Shown piece by piece: positions 1 to 10,345 of a stretch of 56,793 nucleotides of DNA. The notes under the pieces are model-generated. The model was not told the DNA's origin and searched no databases. It saw only the letters and a program-made list of their open reading frames with translations. Source of the DNA: DATJKD01 sp963728295. Its GTDB lineage: Bacteria > Pseudomonadota > Gammaproteobacteria > Steroidobacterales > Steroidobacteraceae. Within the stretch, counting starts at the first letter, position 1. Each line of letters begins with the position of its first letter. The position numbers were made by a program, and so were the translations under genes. The stretch is taken from the NCBI GenBank assembly GCA_963728295.1, contig CAVSKB010000008.1, positions 1 to 56,793 on the forward strand, written 5' to 3'.

Positions 1-58
1 AAATCTCGGTTCGCTTCGCGACGCAACCTTTCCAGAGCGGCAGATAAGGAGGCTCGCA

Positions 59-521
59 ATGACTAGTGTCACCGTCAAGGCGGGCGAAGGCAACGCACTC
101 AACGTTCTCGGCATGCCACTCCGGTTCCTGTGCGATGCGGAAGTCACTAAGGGAGGTTGGTCATTGATGAGGAGAAATCCCAGACGGCCTCGGCCCACCG
201 CCGCATCGGCACGACTGGGACGAGGCCTACTATGTGATCGAGGGAGCGCTCGACTTCGCGATAGACGGGAAGCCGGTGCGCGTTGAATCAGGCGATTTCA
301 CTTACATCCCTCGCAACACTGTGCACGCCTTTAAGGGGGCGTCGCTGACTCTCGCGGGTGCTCATCTTTGCAGTGCCCGCTCATTCCTCCGCGTTCTTCG
401 AGGATGTGAATCGCGAAGTCCGCACAGTTCCCGACGCTTGGCCAAGGTGCCAGCGATCGGCCAACGCCACGGAATCGAGTTCATGCCGGCGCCGACGCCA
501 GCGGGTCCGCCGACGACGTAA
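59..521 (+). pseudogene. Cupin-domain protein, frameshifted
   Basis: A small cupin (quercetin-dioxygenase-like fold) split over three frames. The ATG at 59 follows a strong AAGGAGG (46-52). The first ~33 residues read in one frame. The cupin core then reads from about 200 in another (PPHRHDWDEAYYVIEG, then PRNTVHAFKG, with the His/Glu metal-site pattern). A third frame carries RVLIFAVPAHSSAFFEDV, and the last ~20 residues return to an earlier frame. At least three indels are needed to restore about 150 residues. The substrate is unknown, because such cupins are often metal-binding or sugar/flavonoid-type proteins of varied function. Confidence 0.6.
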
Positions 522-620
522 CTCATCGTGAACGCATGCCTATGCGTCACGCACAAACCCCCTACGGTACGGGTCTAAACAACACTCTTCCGAAATCTCG
601 TTCACATCGGGGCTACCCAC

Positions 621-1045
621 GTGCAGGACACCACCGGCATTCGTGAGCGGCGGATCCCGCTCGTCTGCGGCGTTTGCGGCTCGAACTACACGATGCGCGA
701 CACGCGCTCCTATGCCTGCGCCGGTTGCCTCAACGGCAAAGCCTGCATGAAATCGGCTGGCTGTCCGTCGCGATCTCGTCGAGTCGATCTTGCTGGCCGA
801 GATCAAGCAAGACGCTGCCTCGGTCGACGCCCTGTTTCTCGCGAAGGTACGGGAACTGGAAAAGACCGCGGAGCGCGATCGGGTGCGCGCCCTTCAGGCG
901 CTCATATCCAGCATCGACACGCCGATCCCGCTGCACCCGATCCGCGGTGTGCTGGAAGCGGAGATCGGAGTGCAGGCGCCGCTGCCATTGGCTGCAGGCA
1001 GCGTGCCGGAATGTATGGTGGCGGGGGCAGGATTCGTTAATTTCC
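621..1045 (+). pseudogene. Large serine recombinase, C-terminal relic
   Basis: Only the zinc-ribbon and C-terminal part of a large serine recombinase remains. CGVCGSNYTMRDTRSYAC and CLNGKAC match the recombinase zinc beta-ribbon (four Cys). A frame change near 745 leads to LLAEIKQDAASVDAL, typical of the helical region after it. The catalytic N-terminal domain is missing. The frame ends in a tRNA-3'-end-like sequence (1016-1036), as in three other relics in this window. It is probably the remnant of an excised or decayed integrative element. Confidence 0.6.
1016..1036 (-). other. tRNA 3'-end-like sequence, possible att relic
   Basis: Read on the minus strand this is CGAATCCTGCCCCC followed by GCCACCA: the 3' half of a T-arm, the acceptor 3' strand and CCA. 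No other part of a tRNA follows. It sits at the very end of a serine-recombinase relic, which suggests an attachment-site remnant of an element that integrated into a tRNA 3' end. Confidence 0.5.
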
Positions 1046-1294
1046 GCATCGCCACGCATCGTCGAGGTTGTCATTGTGAGTTCCCTCTCCGTTTCTGGTT
1101 ATTGTTAAGTCAGGGACGCCGCACAGTCGTCCCAGGCGCCGAGCCGACTATCAGCTAGCGCCCGCAGCACCCGCCGTGCTGCGCGGTGAGGACGACGCGG
1201 ATATCTACTTTGGCCAGTTTGTGTAAGGATTGGAGCAAGCCGAACGCCCACGAATCAACATACAAACGGGCGCCCGGTTTCAAGGGAGGAGGCA

Positions 1295-1567
1295 ATGGCT
1301 GCCTCCGAAGTCGAGCCGATCGAGTTGCCACGCTATGTCGCGTTCCGCGCATGGAGGACTGTGCCGGTCATTGCGCGCATCGAATCCCATCGGTCCGGGC
1401 GTCTTTGGGGCCACTGGTTCAGCAGGATCACACCAAAAGGCGCCTTCAGACAGGTGCCCCTCGGCGGTGTCGTTTTTGTGGAGAGCAATGGTGAGGCCGA
1501 GGAGCTTATCGCTCTGATTCGTGCCGGGAAGGATTTGCCGGAACAATTGTGCAGAAACTGCATGTGA
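1295..1567 (+). CDS. Hypothetical protein, 90 aa
   Basis: An intact small ORF with a good ribosome site (GGGAGGAGG just before the ATG). The product is soluble, with no signal peptide or membrane segment, and ends in QLCRNCM with two Cys. I do not recognise the family. It stands alone between a recombinase relic and a hairpin repeat. The neighbouring genes are frameshifted while this one is not. Confidence 0.5.
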   Translation: MAASEVEPIELPRYVAFRAWRTVPVIARIESHRSGRLWGHWFSRITPKGAFRQVPLGGVVFVESNGEAEELIALIRAGKDLPEQLCRNCM

Positions 1568-1640
1568 TCGATTAGCCCCAAGCGGCCGGCGGCTATGTTC
1601 GGGCCGGTGGGCATCGTGTCCATGCCCGAGCCTGCGCCGC

Positions 1641-1710
1641 CCTGCGCGGTTAGGCGAGGCGAATCTACTGCGCTTGCGCCAAAACAAGCCCGGCGCGTGG
1701 CCGGGCTTGT
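1641..1710 (+). repeat. Dispersed 70-bp repeat with hairpin, copy 1
   Basis: Nearly identical to 8998-9070. Both start CCTGCGCGGTTAG, continue GGCGAATCTACTGCGC and end in a hairpin. In this copy the hairpin is perfect: an 11-bp stem ACAAGCCCGGC / GCCGGGCTTGT (1684-1710) with a 5-base loop. It may act as a transcription terminator, although no T-run follows. Confidence 0.6.
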
Positions 1711-1780
1711 TGCTGCGTTGAGCGTATGCCTGTCCCGGTGCCACATACCCGTTAGACTCAGCCCTGAGGGGAGCACGGAA

Positions 1781-3993
1781 GTGACCGACACGCCGACCGA
1801 GGGTGGGGGCGAGGGCACCTGGGCCAAACTGCGCCGCCGCAAAGTGGTGCAGTGGGGCCTCGCGTACGCCGCTGGTGCGTGGGGAGTTCTGCAAGGCCTG
1901 CGCGTACCTTAGCGATACCTTCGGGTGGCCCCGCCCGATCCAGCAATTCGGCACGCTCGCGCTGCTGATCGGTCTCCCGATCGCCCTCGTCATCGCCTGG
2001 TACCACGGCGAACGTGGCCAGCAGCGGTTGTCCGCTCCTGAGCTCACGATCCTCACGCTGCTCTTCTGGTGGGCGGCGTGATCTTTTGGTTGTATCAACG
2101 AGGCGCGGATACGCCCGACCTGCGGCGACTGTTCGCAGGAGCTGCCGCGGATGCGACTGACTCCCGCCCTTCGATCGCCGTTCTGCCTTTCGTGAACCTT
2201 AGCGATGATCGCGAAACGAGTATTTCTCCGATGGTCTGGCCGAGCAGCTCCTGAACGACCTCGCCCGAGTCGAGGGCATAAAGGTCATCGGACGAACGTC
2301 ATCATTCGCGTTCAAGGGGCGCGACATGGATCTGCGCGCCATCGGCAGCGAGCTGGGCGTCGCGCACATCCTCGAAGGAAGTGTGCGAAAGGCCGGCAAC
2401 CGTGTCCGGGTCGGCGCTCGAGCTCGTCAGCGCGGCCGACGGTTTTCACCTCTGGTCCGCGAGCTACGATCGCGAGCTAACCGACGTTTTCGCCGTCCAG
2501 GAGCAGATCGCCACGCAGGTCATCGACGCACTGCGCGTCTCGCTGCTCGGTGCAGAGGCGCAGCGCTTGCGTGCCAGGCCAACCCGCAATCTCGAAGCCT
2601 ATGACGCCTATCTGCGCGGCATGCAGCAGCTCGCGCGAGCAACCTGGGGATCGCTACGTCAGGCGGCGGCCGAGTTCCGCCGCGCGCTGGTGCTGGACCC
2701 GCGGTACACGCTCGCCTATGTGGGCCTTGCTGAAGCGTATGTGACGCTGGCCTACACCGGGGCGGTGACGCCTGACGAAGCCCTGCATGTCGCTGGCCCC
2801 GCCATCGAGCGCGCGCTGGCGATCGATCCGGAGCTTCCTGATGCGCATGCGGTGCGCGGCTGGATTGAGAACAGTCGGGGCGACAGCGCGTCGGCGGAGC
2901 GGTCCTACCGTCGCGGACTGCAGGAAGCGGCAAGCCTTGGCTTCGCGCCGGTGCACTACGGAACCTTCCTGTTGAGCCACATGCGCTATACCGAGGCCCG
3001 CGACATGCTGCTTTCCGCCGTCGAGCAGGATCCACTGTCGCCAATCTGCTGTTCGTGCTCGCTTACGCTTACGACGGTGTGAGCGACCATGCGTCTGCGT
3101 TGGCAACGCTGAAGCGCGCGAGCGAGATCGATCCAAATAATCCGACGAGCGCCTGGAGTCGCGCCGCCATCCAATACTGGAGCCTGGGCGCCATCGATCG
3201 CGCGTTGCCGGAACTTGCCGAGTCAATGCGAATCGATCCTCACGATCCCGAAATTCCTGCGCTGACGGCGCTTGCCTGGCTGGATCTCGGCGATCCCGAG
3301 CGTGCCGCAAAGTGGGTCGAAGCAGCGATGGCCGTGGGCCCCGAGCATCCGATGACGCGACGGGCTGCGGTGGCGTTGGCCCTTTTTCGCGGCGATGTCG
3401 CGGGCGCAGTCGAAATCGCCAGGGTCGCGATCGAGGAGGCGCTGCCCGGGCGCTTCGAGTCGCGTCTGGCCTTTCTGCGGGCTCTGCGCCTGCAGCCCGG
3501 TGCCGATCTCGCTTGGCTGCAGGACCGCTACGAGCAGTTCTATCCGGGTCTTGCAGCGGGCCGGTCCGTGCTCGAACAGAGCGGTTTTTGGATGGTGTTG
3601 ATGCCCCGCGAGTATGCCCTTGCAGAGATCGACCTCGCCGCCATCCTGATCGAAAGGGGTCAGCATGAACGGGCACAAGCCTTGCTCGCCGATGCCTGGA
3701 CCTTCGTCGAGCGCAGCCCGCCGACCGGCATATTCGGCGGCGGCACGATGGCGGCGTCGATCCACGCGCTGCGCGGCGAGCCGGAGCGGGCGATCACCGC
3801 GCTGCGCACGGCGATCGGTGCCGGCTGGATCGAGAACTGGTGGTGGGTATTGCGGTACGACCCGAGCCTGGCATCGCTGCGCAAAATGCGGGAATTCCAA
3901 GCGATCGTCGCCAGCATTGAAGCCAAGACGGCAGCCGAGCGCGCACGAGTCGCGACGCGTGAAACACCTGTCTCCAAGCCGCCGTCGGACTGA
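1781..3993 (+). pseudogene. TolB-like/TPR membrane protein, frameshifted
   Basis: One gene of roughly 735 codons broken by about five indels (near 1905, 2070, 2210, 2405 and 3040). It has an N-terminal helix region, two membrane segments (LALLIGLPIALVIAW, VGGVIFWLY), a TolB-N-like domain (PSIAVLPFVNLSDD, then YFSDGLAEQLLNDLA), then TPR units to the end. This is the usual layout of proteobacterial TolB-like/TPR proteins, often fused to cyclase or CadC-type output domains. None is seen here. GTG 1781 is chosen from the GAGGGG upstream and the start of homology. The last 312 residues form one clean frame (3055-3993). Confidence 0.7.
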
Positions 3994-4242
3994 AGATCGT
4001 CAAACAACCGGCGATCCAAGCCAACGTATACGCCCGTTTGGGAAACCGGAGTGAACCTCGTTGTGTCGAAAGTGAGCAGCACAGAATTGCTCTGTAATTG
4101 CAGTCTCCTTAGGAGCCGGGCCTCTTCTTTCTGTGACGGTTCAGCGGCCGAAGTTGCAGTTGCCGTCACAAGACATCCATCTCGTTGCCTTCCCCTTGCT
4201 GTCAAACGCGGCGCGCGGCAACCCGCCGAGGCCTCAGAAGTT
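3994..4242. other. Intergenic, nothing recognised
   Basis: No convincing gene, hairpin or promoter was seen between the TPR pseudogene and the tRNA-like sequence at 4243. Confidence 0.4.
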
Positions 4243-4267
4243 TGGTAGCGAGGGCAGGATTTGAAAC
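4243..4267 (-). other. tRNA 3'-end-like sequence, possible att relic
   Basis: The minus strand reads GTTTCAAATCCTGCCC then TCGCTACCA: half a T-loop, the T-stem 3' side, the acceptor 3' strand and CCA. The rest of a tRNA is absent. It resembles the sequences at 1016, 21079, 21363 and 42930, but here I could not recognise a recombinase tail before it. Confidence 0.45.
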
Positions 4268-4368
4268 ATGTTTGCTGCGAATTCCGCGACGTTCGCGGTG
4301 ACTCGGCCGATAACGCGCGAGGCTCAGCTTTGCTCCGTGCATGCTTCCAGCCTTGCGGTTGGTTGGCT

Positions 4369-4470
4369 TTAACCGGCGATGTTGACCCGCATGATCTTGG
4401 TGACCGACGGCATGCCGACGTCATCGATGATGAACAGCAGGTAGTACCTGTGCGACCAGCATAGGTCGAT
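4369..4470 (-). pseudogene. Galactose-oxidase-like C-terminal relic
   Basis: The minus strand encodes HRYYLLFIIDDVGMPSVTKI and then MRVNIAG before TAA. This matches the end of the DUF1929 (galactose oxidase early-set) domain, whose usual form is GYYMLFV-DxxGVPSVAKI. Only ~30 residues are left, with a frame change upstream. A kelch-like propeller gene lies nearby at 7340, but the two need not be related. Confidence 0.5.
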
Positions 4471-4793
4471 GAGAATTGGCCCGCCGCCGTGTAGCTGCCC
4501 GTGCCTGCCGGGTTGATGTAGAACGAGCCGCTACTGGCTGTCCTTGTCATACAGCCGGCGTCTCCGCGCGCCGTGCCCGCGGGAGGCGCACGGGCGCGAT
4601 TCACGTATGCGTATGCGGTAACCGTCGGCAGTTCTCGCGCGCCCAGGCTTTCGCATCGGCGCGCGTGGCCGGGGCGGATCCTTCCTATCGATTCTTCCGC
4701 CTGTCTGCGAGGGGCGACGGTACAGCGCTGGACTTGTTGTGCGGCCTGAGATTCGATAACCGACCAACAGGGATCGAGGCCACGGAGTGTGCC

Positions 4794-7050
4794 GTGCGCA
4801 GCATCAGATGGCGAGCCCGCGCGGGAATGGCGGCGCTCGCCGCGCTATTTATAGTGGTCGCCACGGCGCGCGCCGCAACCGTCCCGGACGGATTCGTCGA
4901 CGGGATCTACGTGCGCGTGCCGTCGGACACCACGGCGATGGAGTTCGCGCCCGACGGGCGCATCTTCGTCGCGCAGCAGGGCGGCGCGCTGCGGGTCGAT
5001 CAAGAACGGCGCGCTGCTGCGCGACGCCGTTCCTCACGGTGGCGTCAATCCGTCCGGCGAGCGCGGGCTGCTCGGCGTCGCGTTCGATCCGAACTTCGCG
5101 ACCAACCACTTCGTCTACGTGTACTACACGGCGACGACGCCCGCCATCCACAACCGCGTCAGCCGCTTCACCGCCAACGGCGACGTCGCGGTCGGCCGGC
5201 AGCGAGGCGGTCCTGCTCGAACCTGGACACGCTCTGCGAGCGCGACCAACCACAACGGCGGCGCGCATCCACTTCGGCACCGACGGCAAGCTCTACGTCG
5301 CGGTCGGCGAGAACGCCAACGGCGCCAACGCGCAGACGCTCGACAACCTGCTCGGCAAGATGCTGCGCATCAACTCCGACGGCACGATCCCGACCGACAA
5401 CCCGTTCTTCGCCAGACGACGCGGCGAGCAACCGGGCGATCTGGGCGCTGCGGCCTGCGCAACCCGTTCACCTTCGCGTTCCAGCCGCGGCACCGGGCGC
5501 ATCTTCATCAACGACGTGGGCGCAGAACACGTGGGAGGAGATCAACGACGGCGTCGCGGGCGCCAACTACGGCTGGCCGCACGACCGAAGGGCCGACCGA
5601 CCGATCCGCGCTTTCGCGGGCCGTTCTTCGCCTACCCGCACGCGCAGCTCGAGCGGCTGCGCCATCACCGGCGGGGCCTTCTACAACCCGACCACGGCCA
5701 GTTCCCGCCGAGTACGTCGGCGACTACTTCTTCGCCGACTACTGCGGCGGCTGGATCCGGCGGCTGAACCCGGCGACCGGCGGCGTCGAGCATTTCGCCA
5801 CCGGCATCAGCTCGCCCGTGGATCTCAAGGTCGGCCCCGACGGCGCGCTCTACTACCTCGCGCGCGGCGCCGGCTACGTTGGCGCGCATCTGCTACACCG
5901 CGGCTCGAGCCCCCGGCGATCGCAGCTGCAACCGGTGAGCCGCACAGTCGGCGTCGGGCAGAGCGCGACCTTCAGCGTCGGTGCCAAAGGAGCGCGCCGC
6001 TCGCGTACCAATGGCGCCGAATGGCACGGCGATTACCGGCGCGACCGGGGCGAGTACACCGCATGAAGCCCAGCTCGCCGACAGCGGCGCATGTTCCACG
6101 TCGTGGTGAGAAACACTTGGCGCCGCGGCCAGCGATGCCGCACAGCTGACCGTCACCAGAACCCGGTGCCCTCGGCGAATATCACCCAACCAGGGAGCGG
6201 CACGACCTACGCGGCCGGCACGGTGATGACGTACGCGGGAACCGGCAACGACGCCGAGGACGGCACGCTTCCGGCCAGCGCCTTCACTGGAGGGTGGACC
6301 TGCACCACGACGCTCATACTCATCCGCGTCCTGGCCCGCCCGGGGGTGAAGTCCGGCCGTTCACGTCCCGGCGCAGGGCGAGACCTCGGCCAACGTCTTC
6401 TACCGCGATCCACCTCACGCGTCCGCGATTCGGGCGGACTCAGCCCCGGTATCCGTGACATCCTCCCGGGCAAGGCCACCGTGACGCTCGCGACGAATCC
6501 CGGCGGGCTGGCGGTGCGGCTCGACGGCCAGCCGGTCGCGACGCCGCACAGCTTCGTCGGCGTCGTCGGCATCGAACGCGCCCTCGAAGCCGTGTCTCCG
6601 CAGGGACCGAACTGGACCTTCTCATCGTGGTCCGACGGCGGCGCCCGGATCCACGCAATCAGTACCCCGCCCGCAAGCACGACCTACACGGCGCGGTTCG
6701 GCGGACAATCGGCGGTGTCGATTGCGATCGGCCACAGGACGCGCTACGAGGGCGACTCGGGAACCGCAGGTGCAACGTTCGCGGTCAGGCTGTCGGCCCC
6801 GAGGACGGTGCCGGTCACCGTCGCGTGGAAGACGACCGACGGCTCGGCAAAGGCAGGCTCAGATTACAACGCCGTGAGCGGCAGCCTCAGCTTCCCTCCG
6901 GGCACGACGTTGCGCACGATCCCGATTGGGATCCGCGGTGACTCCGCGCTCGAGACCTCGGAGACCTTCTACGTCGACCTGTCCGCGCCGTCGGGGGCGA
7001 GCATTGCCATCTCACGCGGCATTGGGACCATCCTCAACGACGACGGGTAA
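4794..7050 (+). pseudogene. PQQ-type sorbosone/glucose dehydrogenase, copy 1, frameshifted
   Basis: A homologue of the intact gene at 50797-53052: signal peptide, six-bladed propeller of the sorbosone/soluble glucose dehydrogenase type, Ig-like domain and C-terminal Calx-beta domain. At least ten indels disrupt ~4990-6470. Both ends are clean: 4794-4990, and 6480-7050 with the Calx-beta part. The clean ends are nearly identical to copy 2, whereas the broken middle is clearly more diverged. The start is by homology (GTG 4794). The enzyme family oxidises sugars in the periplasm with PQQ. As written, this copy cannot give a full protein. Confidence 0.8.
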
Positions 7051-7151
7051 GGCACCGTCGCCTCGCCGCGGCCGACTGCCAGAAGGCCGAGAGTGAGACA
7101 GTGCGGGTTCGCGACTATGTGCGGCAGCAATGCAGAGCCAGAGCCATCAGG

Positions 7152-7274
7152 TTGCGCCCGCTCGGCGATCATGTTGAGCGCCCGGACCGGGCCGATGTAG
7201 TTGTTTACCCAGTGCGAGCGCATCAGCTTTTCAGACAGACCCGTGAGCTTGGCTGGGTCGAAGGGCAACGGCCT
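7152..7274 (-). pseudogene. Fe/Mn superoxide dismutase N-terminal fragment
   Basis: The minus strand encodes PLPFDPAKLTGLSEKLMRSH followed by WVNNYIGPVRALN. This resembles the N-terminus of iron/manganese superoxide dismutases (usual form SEKLIRSHWENNYGGSV). The metal-binding His region is only partly present and the rest of the enzyme is missing. It lies in the non-conserved spacer between the two duplicated genes and is absent from copy 2. Confidence 0.5.
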
Positions 7275-7339
7275 GGGCTCGCGTCCCCCGGTCAGGGAGA
7301 CCCGTATTTCAGTCGATGGCGTGTTCTCTGCGAGAGACG

Positions 7340-8639
7340 ATGACGGTCCAGCCAAGGTCGATCAGAGCACCGTCAGCTCCGGAATGGCTCGATGCCATGA
7401 AGATCGGGCGCTGGTATCGCCTTTCGGGTGATCGACCGGACCTGGGGCTCGCCCGCTACGAGAATCGGTACGCGCTATCTGCGTGACGGCGATCCGAGCT
7501 GCGATTCAGCCCTGAATCCTGTTCGGCGACCGTACGCAGCCCTGCGCCGGCTGACCGGAAAGAATGTTCCTGCGCCGTGGAGCGGCCGGGTCGGTTTCCC
7601 AGCGATGACCGAAGCTTGGAACGGTGCCGTGCTTGCAACGCAGTTTGGTGCATCCGGCGCCTTGATTGTCTTCGGCGGCGGCCACAACGACTACTTTGGC
7701 TCCGATGTTCACGCTCTCGATCTCGCCACACGGGAGTGGAGCCGAATCTCAGACGGGTTCGTCCAGGGTCGGCCCGAGCATTATGGGGCGGGTGCGTTCT
7801 ATCCGAACGCAGAGTATCCGGACGGCTCTCCGCTGCCGCCGCACACCTACGGCTACGTGCAGTACGACGCGGTCGGCAACGACTATCTAATTTTGAAGGG
7901 CAACAGCGAGTTGGGTCCCCACGTGAAGGCCGTTGCCATTCCGCACATGTTCAACCTCGACCGCCGTCACTGGCGTCGCGGCCCGCGACAACCCACAGCG
8001 ATTCTGAATTCGGGCGGTTTCACGACCTGGGATGCCTCCCGGCGCGTGCTCTGGGGCCATTCTGGTGACGATGGCGGAGGCAACACCTATATCGGCTTTT
8101 GCCCGGACGGCGCGAATGCGGATGGCACATTCGGCCACTGGGGCCCGTTGTATTCGAGCAAGTTCCCGGGCGTTGCCAACCACAACGCGATGCAGATCGA
8201 TCCGCTGCGGGACATCGTGGTGGTGCTGGTACACGCCCACGACGGTTTGTTTGCGATCAATCCGGCGGATCCGGCGGCACCGGCGGCGCCATTGCGTTCG
8301 AGTGGCACGCGACCGCGCATCGCCGAATACGCTGCGCTCGAATACGCACCGGCCCTGGACCGGTTGATTTACTACTCCGCGCAGCACGGCGCCGCCGTCC
8401 ACACGATCGCTGCGCCAAAAGGGTCCGGCTGGTCGGCCCTCGTTGCCGGCGAATGGGACTGGACGCTATGCGCGAACGATAGCTTCGACCCAGTCGCAGA
8501 TGCCCGAGCCGGCTCGCATCACGCAGGAAACTGGCGGCACACGTTCGGCAGGTTCCGCGTCGCAAGCTGGGGTTCGATCGATGTGGCGCTGCTAATCAGG
8601 CATGTCGATACGCCGGTCTATGCCCTGCGGCTCAACTGA
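7340..8639 (+). pseudogene. Kelch-like beta-propeller protein, copy 1, one frameshift
   Basis: About 98% like the intact gene at 53474. Repeated motifs such as ALIVFGGGHNDYFGSDVHAL and WSRISDG show a kelch/galactose-oxidase-type propeller. No signal peptide is obvious. ATG 7340 matches the start of copy 2. One extra base near 7450 (CTCGCCCGCTAC against CTCCCCGCTAC) throws the first ~37 codons out of frame, after which 7450-8639 is clean. Its constant pairing with the dehydrogenase suggests a linked role, but the function is unknown. Confidence 0.75.
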
Positions 8640-8863
8640 GGGCAGCAAGGCGCGACGAGGCAAGCAGACCAACTTTCAATAGCCAGACGTGGGGCGGACA
8701 ACGAAACCGCCTCGTGAGACGAGCCTGGCGACCGGGCTCAACCTGTGCGCGGCCCACCCGTCTTTGGCGATAGGGTCGCCGTGATGCGACGACTGTGACG
8801 CACTCCGCAAAGCCTGTCGCGATGACTAACGCGTTTGCCGCGGCAATGTAACGTGGCAGTGCG
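8640..8863. other. Intergenic, nothing recognised
   Basis: No supported gene or element was seen. Confidence 0.35.
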
Positions 8864-9010
8864 ATGTTGAACGCACTGCTCTTTCTCGCCATGCTCGCCG
8901 CGCTCATCGCCGGCTGCTTTTGGTTCGTGTCGACGCTGCCAAAACAGGAGTCGACCTCTCACGCGTCAGCAAGGGCTGAACTTCGGCGGCGCTCGCCCCT
9001 GCGCGGTTAG
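8864..9010 (+). CDS. Possible small membrane protein, 48 aa
   Basis: The ATG opens a peptide with one strong hydrophobic segment (LLFLAMLAALIAGCFWFV), then a polar tail. There is no clear ribosome site, and the end runs into the dispersed repeat at 8998. It could be a real single-pass peptide or chance. Confidence 0.3.
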   Translation: MLNALLFLAMLAALIAGCFWFVSTLPKQESTSHASARAELRRRSPLRG

Positions 9011-9070
9011 GGCGAGGCGAATCTACTGCGCTTGCGCCAAAACAAATCCGGCACGTTGGCCGGGCTCGTT
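8998..9070 (+). repeat. Dispersed 70-bp repeat with hairpin, copy 2
   Basis: The second copy of the repeat at 1641-1710. Its hairpin has mismatches (AACAAATCCGGC against GCCGGGCTCGTT), so this copy is either older or under less constraint. Confidence 0.6.
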
Positions 9071-9214
9071 GTCGCCGGCTGACAGGGAGAACTATGAGCC
9101 CTCCGTCGCACGACACCTAGACCCACGAGGCCGAGACCGAGCAGCGCGACAATGCGGGTTAGGTTGATGGCGTAGGCAAGGGAGTCGATGCTCACAGCGA
9201 TGAGAGCTCGGAAT

Positions 9215-9575
9215 TCACAAGGCGGAATTCTCGATCAGCATGCCGCCACCCCTAGCGAAACGGACGCGCAATTTCGTCGGCCGGTCCGCCGTCACCTCCG
9301 TCTTTTTCTGAGCGACTTTCAGGTTCCCGCCGCACAAGCTGCTCGGATGCACACCGACAATGTGTTCACCAACAGGTGGATGCAGAACGAGCGTCTTGCC
9401 TGAATCGACCTTGCCCGCGTATGCACCGTCTAGATAGACGTGGACTGGCGCAGACGACACCAATCGGCCCGGTGTCTCGAGTGATTACGAGCGCCGACGG
9501 CGGCGAAGAGACTGGCGCCTTTGCGGTTAGCGGGCTGAATACTGCAATTAAAAACGCAATCGCTTTTGCGTCCAC
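9215..9575 (-). pseudogene. Secreted protein with PEGA-like segment, frameshifted
   Basis: Two frames join near 9462. An N-terminal signal-like segment (MDAKAIAFLIAVFSPLTAKA) is followed by VHVYLDGAYAGKVDSG and LHPPVGEHIVGVHPSSLCG. The second part resembles carrier-type surface repeats in which a short structural peptide is displayed (PEGA-like, DUF2846-like). One missing base separates the frames. The restored protein would be ~120 residues and exported. It has no operon partner. Confidence 0.5.
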
Positions 9576-9711
9576 ACAATCCTCGCTTCTTGTTGGCGAG
9601 CTTGCTAGTCACTGTACGGCCGCAATCGCTGGGTCCGCAAGTTTCGCCCGCGAGGCTGCGGGGAAATTGTCACCACCTCGGACCCTTGGGCTAGATTCTG
9701 TAAAGTCTTCC

Positions 9712-10220
9712 CTAATTCTCTCTGTGCACTTCGCTGGCACGCTTGTCCGAACGCAGGCCGAGAAACGCTGCGTGTCGCAAGCGACCTTCCGTTGTCCATT
9801 CGACAAACCGAATCTGGCCCACCACCTCCGGTTTGACCCACTGCATTTCGCGCATCTCTTCGCCGGGATGGGAATCTCGGTGTTGCAGCGCCTGAAACGA
9901 TGGGCTGCCTTGGGTGTCCAGCGCGACGATCTCACCGTCGATCACCGCCTGAGCGGCCTTGACCCGCTGGCCTGCCTCGGCGACTCCCCGATACATCCCG
10001 GTGAGGTCCTTGTTCTTCCTGGATCGAAGCTCGAGTTGCTGCCTGTCCTCGATGACCAGCGCAGGGTAGCCATCGAACTTGAGCTCGTCGATCCAGTCGT
10101 CGCCTTCAGGAAGTTTCTTCACGACCTGTGCAGCCATGAGCGTGACGAAGCGGGAGGTTTCCGCGTCCGCGCTGAACGCAGGGGTCGTGCGGGCCGCCTC
10201 TTGTTCTTCTTGGCAGGCAT
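9712..10220 (-). pseudogene. ligD: ATP-dependent DNA ligase (LigD-type), internally deleted
   Basis: The basic N-terminus (MPAKKNKRRPARPLRSARTR) and the ligase core are in different frames (indel near 10150). Motif I reads ELKFDGYPAL: the catalytic Lys is present but the Arg usual after DGY is Pro. Adenylation-domain sequence runs to SPSFQALQ and then jumps to the end of the OB domain (IRFVEWTTEGRLRH, FLGLRSDK). At least 130 residues of the ~300-residue ligase domain are missing. It cannot be active. It derives from a bacterial NHEJ-type ligase. Confidence 0.7.
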
Positions 10221-10345
10221 GCGATCGCCCCAATACAGTGCGCCACGCCGCCTCGGAGCGCAATCCGCACCTCGTGATTCCAGCTCGTCGGACGGCCACC
10301 CGTGGTGAGGAAACTGCGTGCGGTAGAATGGCACGCGGAGGTTCA

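Larger units (their letters stand above)
4620..8640 (+). repeat. Duplicated dehydrogenase-kelch module, copy 1
   Basis: Homologous in the same orientation to 50626-54773. The similarity begins at GTCGGCAGTTCTCGCGCG, about 170 bases before the dehydrogenase start, and ends right after the kelch stop codon. It is interrupted between the genes, where about 250 bases here and 370 in copy 2 are unrelated. No inverted repeats or transposase flank the unit. Confidence 0.8.

Noticed and set aside
1016..4267. Complete tRNA genes
   Set aside because: Only the acceptor 3' strand and part of a T-arm are present. No anticodon or D-arm follows.
3660..4604. A 314-codon minus-strand ORF over the TPR gene
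   Set aside because: Its low-complexity translation is a shadow. Only the last part, in another frame, matches a real domain (DUF1929).
1641..9070. Integron attC sites
   Set aside because: The repeats have a hairpin and a GGTTAG sequence but lack the paired RYYYAAC / GTTRRRY ends and a cassette array.
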